From: Flaveria trinervia
Lineage: Eukaryota; Streptophyta; Magnoliopsida; Asterales; Asteraceae
Assembly: GCA_025506515.1 (NCBI GenBank)
Contig: CM046443.1
Span: 91,139,349 to 91,203,348, forward strand
Length of the DNA: 64,000 nucleotides
Direction: 5' to 3'
Shown here one piece after another: positions 10,950 to 21,412 of this stretch. A model generated the notes under the pieces. The model worked only from the letters and a program-made list of their open reading frames with translations. It was not told where the DNA came from and did no database searches. The position numbers and the translations under genes are program-made. Position 1 is the stretch's first letter. Each line of letters opens with the position of its first letter.

Positions 10950-13900
10950 CTATTTGAAATGGAGTTTGTTTATGTTAGGTTTATTTTGAAATTTGTGATT
11001 TTCAAATCCTCTTTTGAAAACAGTTTGATTATCTTTTCTTTGTTTTATTTTCAAAACATTAAATCTATTTTCAAGATCATCATCAACAAATTTTGAACCA
11101 TTGTTTGAAACATTATAAAAGTTTTTCTTGTTGTATGTTTCATTGTTCATTTTCACTGAACGTGGAACAAATTGTCCTTGATTATACTGTTGTGATTTGA
11201 CATTATATTGATTATCATAATTTGAATTGATTCTTCTAAATGATCTCAAACCTAGAGAATGTGTTTTTGTTGGATTTTGAAATCCATTATAGTGATTTCT
11301 TTAAAACTTTGGATTAGCATATCCTTGGTTGTCAAAATTCTTTCTAGGTGAGTTCTTTCTGAAGAAACAATCCTCTGTATTATGATTTCTTTCATCACAC
11401 AATGCATAGTATTTGTTAAAATAACAATCAACTGTGTTGTGATTCGTCATATCACATATGTGATAGTATTGTTGAAATAACACTAAGAAGTGTTATGATT
11501 ATACATGTCATATATATCACAGTATTTTTGTGGCTTTTGAAACAACATTTTCTTAACCATAGATATAGATGCAACATTAGATCCTTGTTTAGATTTAGGA
11601 GTAGTCTGGTTATGCTTTTGTTTTTGCTATGTAAGTTTGGTCTTTTGAATTTTTGGATTTTGCTTTTGAACAATCTCACAATTCTTTATCTCCTTAGATA
11701 CAAATCTATGTTGAAAAGCGGAAGACTTAGTACCTGAACCTGTTTTCATATCAGAGTTGGATTTGTTCTTTGGTTTTGATATTATTTCTGATATTGTGTT
11801 CATGCCAAAAGTTTCTGCTGACACAAACTTCACAGGTTCGATTTACTTGAGTTGTTGTTTGTTCAGACTGTTTAGCTTTTGAAGTTGGTTTTCTTCTTCT
11901 TTGATTTCTTGATGACTTCTTAGTATTTTATGGCTTAATTGAATCTTGAGAAGATTCTTTATCACATCTTTTGTTTTGATTTAGTTCATTTGAACTTGAA
12001 TCATCAGAAGATAGAATGTCTGATTCTCTTCTTGAAAATTTCCTTTCATTTTAAGATTGATCTTATTTGCTTTTTCAATATTGATTAATTTGGCACTTCT
12101 CTATGACACATTCACCTTTTGGAACAAAATACTTTTTATTCTTCAGCCGAGGTTCATAAGATTTTACTTTAGTTGGATGACCATTTTAATCTTTTCTATG
12201 TCATTCTCCTCGAATATTTGGATGTTTACTTTTTCAATTTCACTTTCAGCATTTTCTTGATCAATCTTCTTTTCTCTTAAAATTCTTTTAGTTTAGCCTT
12301 GTTTTCTGGTGAATGATCATGAGTGATGAAATCTTATGTTAAAGTGTTAGAGATTGACTCAAGCATAGGCTCATGTGTAAAACTAATCCTGATTTATCTT
12401 TATCCTTCCTTCCATTTATCAGTTGCTCAACTATAATCTTTGAGCTTTTTTAGTTTTGCCAAATCAACTTGATTTGTAGCATGTGCCACTTTTTCTTGTT
12501 CAAGTTTCTTTGTCATTTCTTCAAGTTGTTTCTTAACTATTTCAAGTTCTTTTAGAGTTTTATTCCAACTTGCTTGAAGTGATATTATTTTTTCATCAGC
12601 AACTTTATGATCATCTTTTAGTTTTCTATGCATTGATTCTTCTTGCTTTAATTTGTCACATATTTTGAATGAGTATTTCTATAATGTTCAACCTATTCAA
12701 AACATGCTTTTGTGCATGGTTTTTCTCTTACTTCAGTTGGAATTTCAGGATATTGATTTGAAGACTTAGTGTCAAAAGCATATTTTACAACCTTTGGTTG
12801 TTCAAACTTTGCCATGAGAGCAACTTCTTCCTCCTTTGGATCTGACTTGCCACTCCAGTCATAGTCTGTCTCGTTTTTTGATTCACCTGTTTTTAGATCC
12901 TTGTCTTCAGACCAGTCTTTATTTATTTTTGAGATCAATGCTAAACCTGAAGTAAGATCATAAGTAAATTGTTCAGCATATGCACTCCAGTCATAACCAT
13001 CTTTTATGCTTACAACCAGTGCTTTCTTTGGTTCTTTAGCTGACTTTTGTTCATCTTTTAATTCTGGCATAAGCAAACTTTGATATGGTTTCTAGAATGT
13101 CTTTTGAGTCTATGATGATGTCTCTGATTATTTGAACTGCTTTGACCATTTCCATTTTGAGTTTTTAGAGCTTTACATTCTCTGGAAAAATGGCCATAAT
13201 TATTGTAATTGAAACATCTTGATTTTGACTTGTGAAAACCAACTATTTTGTTGGCACTAGGCTTGAAGTTCCTGTTGACATATGAGTGCTTTTGTGTTCT
13301 GTAAGCAATCATCACCATTTGCCAATTCAAGTCCATTTCTTCTAAGTTATCCGGATCCACCTCGAACAAATCCTGCAAAATCAAATCAAGTTGAGTTAGA
13401 TGACTACCCTGGTAGGCTTGGAAGCTTACCGTAAAAGCTGTAAAAGCAGTTTTGGACTCTTCATCCTGCGATAGGATATTATAACATCTTTAACTTTGCT
13501 AGGATTAGCAGAGTTAGAAGATGGAATCTCATTATGAGTTTTAGGCATAGTAGATTTTGGAGGAGATAGTTGTTGTTATGGCTGAGTTGAATAGACTGGG
13601 GTACTTATGAAAAATCCAACTCCCACAAACAGATCACCCTCATCTTCAGGAGTAGCATCCTTCTTGGCAAGAAAGGCATTTTCAACAGTATTGCTGGAGA
13701 AGCAACATACTTATATTGTGATGTTGAAGCAGATTTGTCATTATTTCTTGAACTCTTATCAATTTCTCAGATTCAATCTTTGCAATAAGAAGATCAAGAT
13801 CCATAGGAAACCTTTTAGTGTGCTTTAGCAGGGTTACAGTTTGTTTCCATGAAGATGGAAGTGCATTCAGGAGTTTGTCATTTAGATCTTTAAGATCATT

Positions 13901-14380
13901 TTTGATTCCTAAAGTTGACATTTCAGATATGAGTTGAACATATCCATTCATCATCTAATTTATAGTTTCTCTTGATATGTGCACAAAAAGTTCAAGTTGT
14001 CTCTTTAACTTTTGACTTTTGAGATCTTGGATTTCTTTACCTCCTTCACAAATAACTTTCAAAGCTTTATATATTGTATAACCAGTTTGATAGTTCTCTA
14101 ATCTTGAAAGTACCTCTAGGGGTAACCCTTTGCACATGAGAGAGTAAGCTTTAACATCGTTCTTCACTTTCTTTAAGTCATTACCATGTAAGCCATCTTC
14201 AGGATATGGCTCTTGAGTATCTTTAGTATATACAAATCCTCTATCAGGACCATCTGAAGTGATTCCATTATCAGTATCAATTGAGTTCAAATGATGTTTT
14301 AATCTGAGTGACCAATTTTTAAACTCGGCTCGATTCTTTAGCTTTGGTACTCTGTTCTCTGAGTCTTCAGACTTAGCCAT
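10950..14380 (-). pseudogene. Copia gag, broken, with zinc knuckle and coiled coil
   Basis: The start Met at 14380 (MAKSEDSENRVPKL) opens a 141-codon frame with the KNWSLRLKHHL and ALKVICEGG blocks of copia gag. 13954-13682 continues with LNDKLLNALPSSWK. A zinc knuckle is readable at 13384-13058 as CFNYNNYGHFSREC, where the second Cys of the CCHC motif is Tyr. 13076-12693 holds two DWS repeats (YDWSAYAEQ, YDWSGKSDP). 12633-12427 is a Lys/Glu-rich coiled coil. 11833-10950 are short basic, Asn-rich pieces. Gag forms the particle that packages element RNA. The knuckle change and many frame breaks make it non-functional. Confidence 0.78.
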
Positions 14381-14499
14381 AATTAAGTTATTGATTCAAG
14401 AAAATATACTATTTTTGATGTTTTTAGTTTTGAAATGAAATAAAGAAATGAAAATATTTTTGGATTTTTGAAAATTTTAAGTGTTAAGTGATAAGTCTG

Positions 14500-14960
14500 A
14501 ATTAGAAGCGTCTGAACAGTAATGATGCGCCCGCACACTGGTAAACCACCTAAACAATAAAGAAACTCCCTAACTTGTCTTAGAATTGCCTAAAGGATTG
14601 CCTTAGAACACTTCAAAAGTTTCCAAGTGTAGAAACACCTGAACAGTGTCAAAGCGCCCAAACAGTTCCAAAACACCCAAACAGTTCCAAAACACCCAAA
14701 CAGTTCCAAAACGCCCAAACAGTGTTGATGCGCTTGAAAATAGTTTCAAAGCGCCTGAACAGTCAAAAACGCCTCGGACTTGACTTCTGAAAAACGTCTG
14801 CACAGTGTTGAAACGCCCACACAGTGTCAAAACTACCACTTCTGAAACACCTAAACAGTGTCAAAACTACCACTTCTGAAACACCTAAACAGTGTTAAAG
14901 CGTCTGACAGTGTTCATGCGCCTAAACACTTAGGTGATTTCAACACCTCAAGCGCCTAAT
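14500..14960 (+). repeat. 19-bp array in the copia leader (GCGCC...AACAGT)
   Basis: Between gag and the PBS, copies of AAACAGTTCCAAAACACCC repeat with a 19-bp period at about 14655-14730. Looser copies (AAGCGCCTGAACAGTGTC and similar) lie on both sides, and the array ends in CATGCGCCTAAACACTTAG. This strand carries the GCGCCT form, opposite to the array at 5250-5790. The array lies in the element's transcribed 5' leader. Confidence 0.8.
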
Positions 14961-15327
14961 TCATGTTCTTCGTAACGACCTGATTCTTAACAATTTTTCC
15001 AAAACTTGATAAAATGATCCAAAATTCTTCAATCAAGTCACAATTACACCGATAATCAATCCTTTAGCTTCATATATTTCAATTAACAACAATTTAAGAC
15101 TTAATTTTGCAAAATCAGTGTTCGAGTTTGAAGAACCTGTTCGAACATAAATTTGACAAAATCTCAGATTTATGATGTGAATTTACTCAATTGAGATTCA
15201 ACTCATGTTTCTAATGATGAAACATAACTAAATCATCAATTAATTGCACAATTGCGATCAAATCACAGATTCAAGTTATCAAAAATGTTCAAAAAGTCGT
15301 TTTTGAACTTTAATCACTGAACCGAAA

Positions 15328-15339
15328 GCTCTGATACCA
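15328..15339 (-). other. Primer binding site (initiator tRNA-Met), copia
   Basis: The minus strand reads TGGTATCAGAGC, the standard plant PBS complementary to the 3' end of initiator tRNA-Met, two bases inside the 5' LTR end. It is not itself a tRNA gene. Confidence 0.9.
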
Positions 15340-15341
15340 TT

Positions 15342-15602
15342 TGATAAGTTCAAATGGATCGATTTGTAATTGATATCAAGCAATTGACAATAATATGAAC
15401 AATTTAATCAAAACAAACAAATATCAGAAAAATTCATAGAGTTTTCATTGATATTAGATGGATTACAAAGTGCAAATTGATAGAAAAATATCTAAAGTCT
15501 TAACCTGCACATACATAAGCAATTCTATTTATACTAATAATCAAGAAACAAAAAGGAACATATATTTACACAATAAGTCCCTAAACTATAACAAAACTTA
15601 TC
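15342..15602 (-). repeat. 5' LTR of the copia element, outer end missing
   Basis: It matches 700-960 closely, but similarity stops at 15602 after AAAACTTATC. The last 35 or so bases (the TGTTAGAAACC start of the LTR on the element's strand) are absent and unrelated sequence follows. The loss removes the outer U3 end needed for integration. Confidence 0.82.
15526..15533 (-). promoter_or_regulatory. TATA box of the copia 5' LTR
   Basis: The minus strand reads TATAAATA within the 5' LTR, and the identical box is present at 884-891 in the 3' LTR. Its position is consistent with a core promoter driving element RNA leftward through the leader array. Confidence 0.5.
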
Positions 15603-16829
15603 ATAGATGGTTTTCCAGTGATACGAACACTCTAAATCAAACCCTATCCTTAAAGTTTAAGAGCCCTACAAAATTAGAAGCAAATAAAGGGCTTCACCTT
15701 AAATATAGAAGAGCCGGCCCTACATATGACACCATTCATCATTTATAATAACATATGTGATGTATTAATACATTACTTGCAGATTGCAAGCTCTTTATGG
15801 ACCTTGTACAATGACCCATCAAGCATAGACGAAACTAAAGGATCTTATAACGTAGCGATACCACTAACGTATGACACATTTTGCATAAACATCTAGAAAC
15901 CAAAATATTCGTAATGCTAGTAACATTAATACCTTTGAGTACAACCTTTTACTAGAAGTGAAATTTATTCTAGGGAAACTCATGCAAAAGACTTTGAAGT
16001 ATGATTTTATCGTCCATCATTACTTTATGTCCGTGTAATTTTTTGTAATCTTTGAATAGATTTTAGTTGTTACAAAAATGTGAAGTGGCAGAATTTTCGA
16101 AACATGCAATTCTTGTATCATGGATATATAAATTCAATTCCAAATAGCTGTGATTTCAGCAGTATGGTCTTTTTCTTCAACCATATTTGCATCTCCACTT
16201 CATTCTTCTTCTTGTTTCTAAAATCCATTTTCTTCTTTAATTAGATCCTTGAAGAGTTTCTTGACATTACCATTTTCGCTACACTCATAACCAGTGATTC
16301 GGCACAAAGGTCTTTTGTCTTTCTTTTAGTTATTGGCTAAGGATGAAGATTAGTCTTTCGAATGAAGGCCATAGGCCTCTATATATAGATCTAAAGTCCG
16401 TACACATGCAACCCTTTATGATGAGTTGCAAACAAAACCGTCATATTCACAAACTTATGGTTCCGGAGTATAATTTTACGGTTCATATTTATGCAAGTAT
16501 CTAAAAGTAATTTTTGTTTGTTTAAACCATTATGTAATTATAAATATTTTCTTGATAGAGTTAGTTTTTAACTTTTAACTATGTCTACAAGGTTCGAATT
16601 CAGCTAGTCTAGCACATATACTCGAACCATGAAAGCTATTCTTTACAAGAATTTTGTATGACCCACAACATATAATAATAACATCAATATGATTAAAGTT
16701 GAATATTCTGCTTAAAGCACGAATACATATATGTTTGGCCCACTAGCATAGCCTTAATGCAAATTGTACATATTGATCAACACCAAAAATCAATATCACA
16801 CATCAAACAATAGCAACCTCAATTTTTAT
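15603..16829. other. Intergenic DNA between copia element and Aux/IAA 3' end
   Basis: No complete gene is seen. 15640-15730 contains an AGAGCCGGCCCTAC stretch resembling the GGGCCGGCTCT motif of a dispersed plant repeat. A 35-codon minus-strand piece at 16220-16325 has coding-like composition (RPLCRITGYECSENG, then KKLFKDLIKEE) but no family I recognise, and it is closed by stops on both sides. Confidence 0.4.
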
Positions 16830-16835
16830 TTTATT
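16830..16835 (-). terminator. Candidate polyadenylation signal of the Aux/IAA gene
   Basis: The minus strand reads AATAAA about 86 bases past the Aux/IAA stop codon, followed by a further A/T-rich tract. Plant signals are loose, so this is a plausible and not a proven site. Confidence 0.45.
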
Positions 16836-16920
16836 AGACCATTTGGACAACTTTTACAATATTACTTGACGTTCTTTCCTCTAACAAAACCAAGAAACTT
16901 AAAATTAAGTTGATCGTTAA

Positions 16921-18694
16921 TCAATTATCTTGTTGGCGAAAAACAGATAATTCAGACGTCTTCAACACGCGAAGCCTCTTTGCCGAAGATATAAACATGC
17001 TACACAAAATGTAATATAGGTCACATGAGTAACTCATTAATTGTGTATTCACTTGAAACAAAATATATCAATAAAGATGCTTACTCCCAAGGGACATCAC
17101 CAACAAGAATTCTATCTCCTTCATTGTCCTCATACACTAAGGTATACTCTCCTTTACCGTCCAACAATCCAGTTGTCGTATCAGTTTGCTTATTTGATAT
17201 CCCAGATGAAGAGTCTCCTTGAGCTAAAAGGAAATTAAAACGTAAGAATACCATTCTCTCAATTATCTATGCATGTGAAAATTTCTGATAAGATAGGCAT
17301 ACTACACAAAAATAATTAGTCTTTATATTATATGTTTTATCAAATTTATAAAATGTGTTGTGTTTGTGTTGACTTGACATCTACGTAGTGAGTAGTGTTT
17401 TGGTTTACATGTATAACCGTTTTATTAAATATGTTGAGACATCAATCCATATGATATCGAAATACGTCAACTCGAATTAAGTTAAAATAAAATATTTCAT
17501 TTTATAAGGTTTACTTTTTCTGAACAATATTATTTTCATTGAAGAAAAAAAAAAGAAAAGGGAAGCAACTAAACCCAACCAAAAACACAAAGTCCAATTA
17601 CAAAATAAAATTTAAATTACATTATTTCGACCATTTTAAATCACTAACCCGTTTATCACAACCCAACAACTCGTTTATGAATTATGGCCAGGTTAACCCA
17701 ATTTACAACATGTTTGCAAACATTCAACCCCTTTGAATCGTTCAAAAAATGGGCTATACACATCATGTTCAAATTTTTTATTAAGTTATTAACCGTGTCC
17801 GAGTTTGAGTGATGTTTATATGAACTGTGTTCAGATTCATCAATTCAACATACTAACATAACATGATTACCACCCTATACATGTGTGTATATATATTTTT
17901 ATTTGAGTTGATCTATAGTTAAAAATGATGACAATCCATATGTAAATATATTAAACATCATTTGTTTTCAATGCAAAAACTCGTTACATTAATGCTTTTA
18001 TAACATTATCATACATATATTACCTGCCAACAATCCTCTGAAAAGTTCATTGACAGCTGAAGACAGTTTTTCATAAGTATCAAAAGCTTTGAGATCAACC
18101 TTCCTTCCAATCGCAACTCCCTCCATATTAATCTTCACATACAAACTCTCTTCTTGATGAGAGTTGATCATGTTCTTATCACCACCACCATCCGCCGGAG
18201 CTTTCACCACCTTGGTGGAGTTGCTAGATGTCCTAATGTTCTTTCTTGATGCCCTCACTGGCGGCCACCCCACCACCGCGGGCGGTTGTGCAACTCTACA
18301 ACATTCATAAGTATTACAGATTAAACGTATGTTCATACACTCAAGAAATCATTAAATGTTGTTGACCTTATGGTCCTATATATGATATAGGGACGATGGT
18401 TTGGGCTTGCGATCTTTAAGGTCTTATGTTTAAACCTGACTCATATGATTTTTCCCATAGTGATAGGCCTAAAATCAATACGGACAATTGACAACTTGTC
18501 CTAAAAACCCACTTGGGTATTGAAGGTAGTTCCAAACCGTGGTTAAAAAACAAAAGAAATCATCAATGTATTACAACGATGAAGGGATACCTTTTGTGTG
18601 AGCTTTTTGACAAGGAGTAAACACCCTCATCTCCCGGAGGACATAACCTTAGTTCTAGCCTTGTATCATCACAATCTTCTTGTTTGATCATCAT
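16921..18694 (-). CDS. Aux/IAA auxin-response repressor (IAA18/26/28-like), 4 exons
   Basis: Nuclear repressor that binds ARF transcription factors and is degraded with TIR1/AFB F-box proteins and auxin. I joined four exons by GT-AG sites: 18694-18591, 18295-18024, 17223-17085 and 16999-16921, a total of 594 nt encoding 197 residues plus TGA. Domain I has the EAR repressor motif LELRL at residues 13-17. Domain II, the degron, has VVGWPPVR at 42-49. Domain III starts YVKINMEG near 87 with the conserved Lys at 89 and GRKVDL at 98-103. Domain IV has YEDNEGD at 156-162 and GDVPW at 167-171, giving the acidic face of the PB1 fold. KRLRVLK at 179-185 gives basic residues typical of the C-terminal nuclear signal. 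Introns are 295, 800 and 85 bp. Two tandem ATGs open the frame; the first is used here. Length and all four domains fit a complete member. Aux/IAA genes are usually auxin-inducible. WDMF at 171-174 is slightly unusual. The subclade is inferred from the short N terminus. Confidence 0.93.
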
Positions 18695-19337
18695 CTTTAT
18701 ATGTTTCAAGAAATCGACTTCGGCGAAAACGAAAGCTTTACCAAAGGATACCTTAAACTTTGCAAAGGATCATGAGCTTAAAAAGAGTAGTGAAACATAC
18801 CAAAAGTAGTTGAAGTGAATTAAAAAGTAATTAGTGAGAAGAATAAAGAGTACCGGCCATCACATGAGATTTTTATTTGTTTTTGTGGAAAAGCAAGATG
18901 ATGCATATCATGCTTTTAAAGGAACCATAAAAGAGACTTTCATATGGTAGTGTTTAGAGAGATAAAATATACTATCAATCACTTGTCTATATTGTTGTCA
19001 TAATTATATTTCTGAATCTTCTTTTTGCTCAATTTCTGGGAAGAATGTCAGTGGTTTTAATATTATTGACTATTTCTGTTAGGTAATAATTTGTTTAGAA
19101 ACCAAATATCTAACTAAGTGTGCAATTATTATTTTTTTTTTTGGAAAAGTTTTCCATGATAAAATTTTAGAGAAAAATCATCAACATGTTCATCTTTATA
19201 CGTGAAAACGCTTTATATATATATTTCTTTTGTAGCAATCTCAGAAGGATTTCATAACTACAATCATAAGATACGTCGTGAAACCTTGAACATGTATATG
19301 AATTTGCTCGTGAGGTATTATAGTTCCTTCCCGTAAA
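18695..19337 (-). promoter_or_regulatory. 5' UTR and promoter region of the Aux/IAA gene
   Basis: Upstream of the ATG on the minus strand is a pyrimidine-rich stretch (about 18700-18860) typical of a plant 5' UTR. A weak TATA-like TATATTTTATC lies at about 18960-18972. Single TGTC cores occur around 18980-19000, but no paired TGTCTC auxin element is convincing. The 105-bp repeat and RT insertion begin at the far edge, so the proximal promoter is at most about 640 bp before foreign sequence starts. Confidence 0.4.
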
Positions 19338-19442
19338 TACCAACTTAAATGCATGTGTGGATAGAATGTTGATCAATGATTACTATGATAAACTCTTTCT
19401 ATATATTACTAGATTTTTGTAAACTTATGTATTACATGGGTT
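19338..19442 (+). repeat. 105-bp direct repeat, left copy
   Basis: Bases 19338-19442 are identical by eye to 21308-21412, from TACCAACTTAAATGCATG to TTACATGGGTT. The RT fragment starts at the next base. The right copy continues into the AT-rich repeat, so this looks like a duplicated piece of that repeat. Confidence 0.9.
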
Positions 19443-21181
19443 CATCAGCATTGCCCGTCAATTTATCGGTGGGTCCAATTTCTTTATGCTCAGCCTGCTA
19501 AGTTGTATGTTGGTAATGATTGTATTGGGGCTACTACCGGAGTACCACAAGGAGATCCCATAGGGCCCCTCCTCTTTGCCCTTGCCTTACACCCCCTTAT
19601 TCTTCGGGTCCAGGACCGTTGTAACCTTTTGTTTCATGCTTGGTATTTGGATGATGGAACGATTATCGGCAACGCGTCTGAGGTTGCTAAGGCCTTAGAC
19701 ATCATCAACGTGGAAGGGCCATCTCTGGGGCTTTATCTCAACATTAAGAAAACAGAGGTTTTTTGGCCGACATGCGATGGGCGTAAAGTTCAGGACGGAC
19801 TTTTCCCGAGAGGGATTGGTAGACCAGAGAGGGGGGTTAAGCTCCTTGGTGGAGCTGTTAGCCGTGATCCTAGCTTTATTGAGGAGTTGGCTGGGCGGCG
19901 GGCCTCGGGAGCGGTTGACCTCATGAAACTCTTGCCATGCCTTAGGAATCCCCAATGTGAACTACTTTTGCTAAGGTCGTGCATGGGAGTTGCTAAGTTA
20001 CTTTTTGGGTTGCACACTTGTCAACCCCATTTGATGGAGGATGCGGTATCTCGGTTCGATGATGGCCTCAGGGAGGCTATAGAAGACATAGTCGTGGGTG
20101 GTGGCCCTTTTTTTGGTGATCTCCAATGGCGTTTGGCATCTTTGTCAATGCGTCTCGATGGTTTGGGACTCCTTTCAGCTCGAGATGTTGGGGCTTATGC
20201 TTTTGTGGCCTCTAGAGCTCAGTCTTGGGAACTACAAGACCATATCCATCGAAACAGTGGGGTATTCGGGCTTGACCCGGACTATCAACAGCCGCTCGAA
20301 CGCTTATATGTCATTCTCCCAGACTTGGATATTGGCGGTTTCTCTAATAAGGACACCGCTCCCTCGAAGCCACAAACAACTTTGGCGAATGCTCTGTTTA
20401 GCAAAATCGCTCAAAGCCTAGGAGAAGTTTTTTCTTTGTCATCCCGTCAAAAGGCGGTGTTTGAGTGCCTGAAGGGCCCCCATGCTCAGGACTTTTTGAC
20501 CGTTATCCCGATTGAAGGGTTGGGACAGTGCATGTCTCCAGTAGAATATAGAGTAATTCTCAAATACCGGTTGATGATCCCTATGTACCCGGAAGATAAA
20601 ACATGTCCGATATGTCGTAAAGATTGTATGGATAAATATGGGGAGCACGCCCTTCACTGTAAAGAGCTACCTGGGTTCAAATATCGGCATGACTGGGTAC
20701 GAGATGTTTTGGGGGACATCCTAAGAAGAGTTGGGATTTCTGCTAAGAAAGAAGCCCCTGTGAATTTCCTCATGGATCCTATGGAGGGGAGGTCTACTTT
20801 GAGACCAGCGGATCTACTCGTCTTTGGCTGGGCTTGGGGCAAACATGCTTGTGTGGACCTCACAGGGGTTTCCCCTTTGGTTGGTTTACGGGAAAACGGT
20901 TTTGTAGCTGTCAAGCAGCAAGAAAGGCAGAATCAAAGAAAGTGGATAAACATGCTAAAGCTTGCGCAGAGAACCAGCACGCTTTTGTTCCCTTTGCCTT
21001 TGATACATTTGGCTCCCTAGCGCCAGAAGCTATCAACTTTTTGACCAGGGTCCAACGGGTCATAGACAACCATTGCTCAACCCCGGGGAGGCAAGGATTT
21101 GTTTTTGGAAGGTTAGGATTTGCTATTCAGAAAGGGGTGACGGCGCAACTTGTTACCCGTCTACCTTCTATTTTGATGTAA
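19443..21181 (+). pseudogene. 5'-truncated non-LTR-type reverse transcriptase with endonuclease-like C terminus
   Basis: A 505-codon frame (19503-21020) reads further upstream to about 19452 without a stop. Near its start it has GVPQGDPIGPLLFALALHPL, then the catalytic box YLDDG at about residues 48-52 counted from 19503. A Cys/His cluster CPICRKDC...GEHALHC lies at 368-386. A PD-(D/E)XK-like block follows, RPADLL at 434 and CVDLTG at 450, as in restriction-like endonucleases of R2-type non-LTR elements. A one-base frameshift around 20910-20930 moves the true end into the next frame (FGSLAPEAINFLTRV to VSRLP-like VTRLPSILM, stop near 21179). The palm start, fingers and any N-terminal DNA-binding region are missing. 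GC content is clearly higher than the surroundings. I recall close relatives in Asteraceae gene sets, often misnamed. The 5' truncation and frameshift mean it is a dead copy, not a host gene. Confidence 0.82.
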
Positions 21182-21307
21182 CTTGAAGTAGATCACTTTC
21201 AAAGATATTAAAAAAAATGTTTAATTATAAAACAATATTTTAAGGTAAGTTATTATTGAAATCTTTGTTTCATTATTATAACAATATTATAAGATATTAT
21301 TGAATCT
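21182..21307. repeat. AT-rich repeat segment after the RT fragment
   Basis: From about 21215 this closely matches 21442-21530 (both contain AACAATATTTTAAGGTAAG and AAGATATTATTGAA). The order is therefore 105-bp repeat, RT, this segment, 105-bp repeat, matching segment: a local duplication with the RT inside the first copy. Confidence 0.75.
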
Positions 21308-21412
21308 TACCAACTTAAATGCATGTGTGGATAGAATGTTGATCAATGATTACTATGATAAACTCTTTCTATATATTACTAGATTTTTGTAAACTTATGT
21401 ATTACATGGGTT
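21308..21412 (+). repeat. 105-bp direct repeat, right copy
   Basis: Identical by eye to 19338-19442. It continues directly into the AT-rich dispersed repeat without interruption, so it is probably the ancestral arrangement. Confidence 0.9.

Larger units (their letters stand above)
700..15602 (-). mobile_element. Large Ty1/copia (SIRE-like) LTR retrotransposon, decayed
   Basis: The element reads on the minus strand. From right to left it has a 5' LTR (outer end lost), a PBS matching initiator tRNA-Met, a leader with a 19-bp array, gag, protease, integrase, RT, RNase H, a long spacer with a second array, an extra coding region, a PPT and a 3' LTR. The order INT before RT is diagnostic of Ty1/copia. 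The integrase C-terminal block (DHLGKFD, GFFLGYS) resembles the SIRE/Sirevirus lineage, whose members often carry an extra ORF after pol, although a 298-bp LTR is short for that lineage. At about 14.9 kb it is much longer than a typical copia element. All coding parts carry stops or frameshifts, so it is inactive. The LTRs differ at roughly 6-7% of positions by hand count, so the insertion is not recent. No target duplication can be scored because the right outer end is missing. Confidence 0.85.

Noticed and set aside
19503..21020. A complete 505-residue host protein
   Set aside because: It contains RT and endonuclease-like blocks, lacks the RT N-terminal half, has no proper ATG at its first frame base and has lost its natural C terminus by a frameshift. 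It is a mobile-element fragment.
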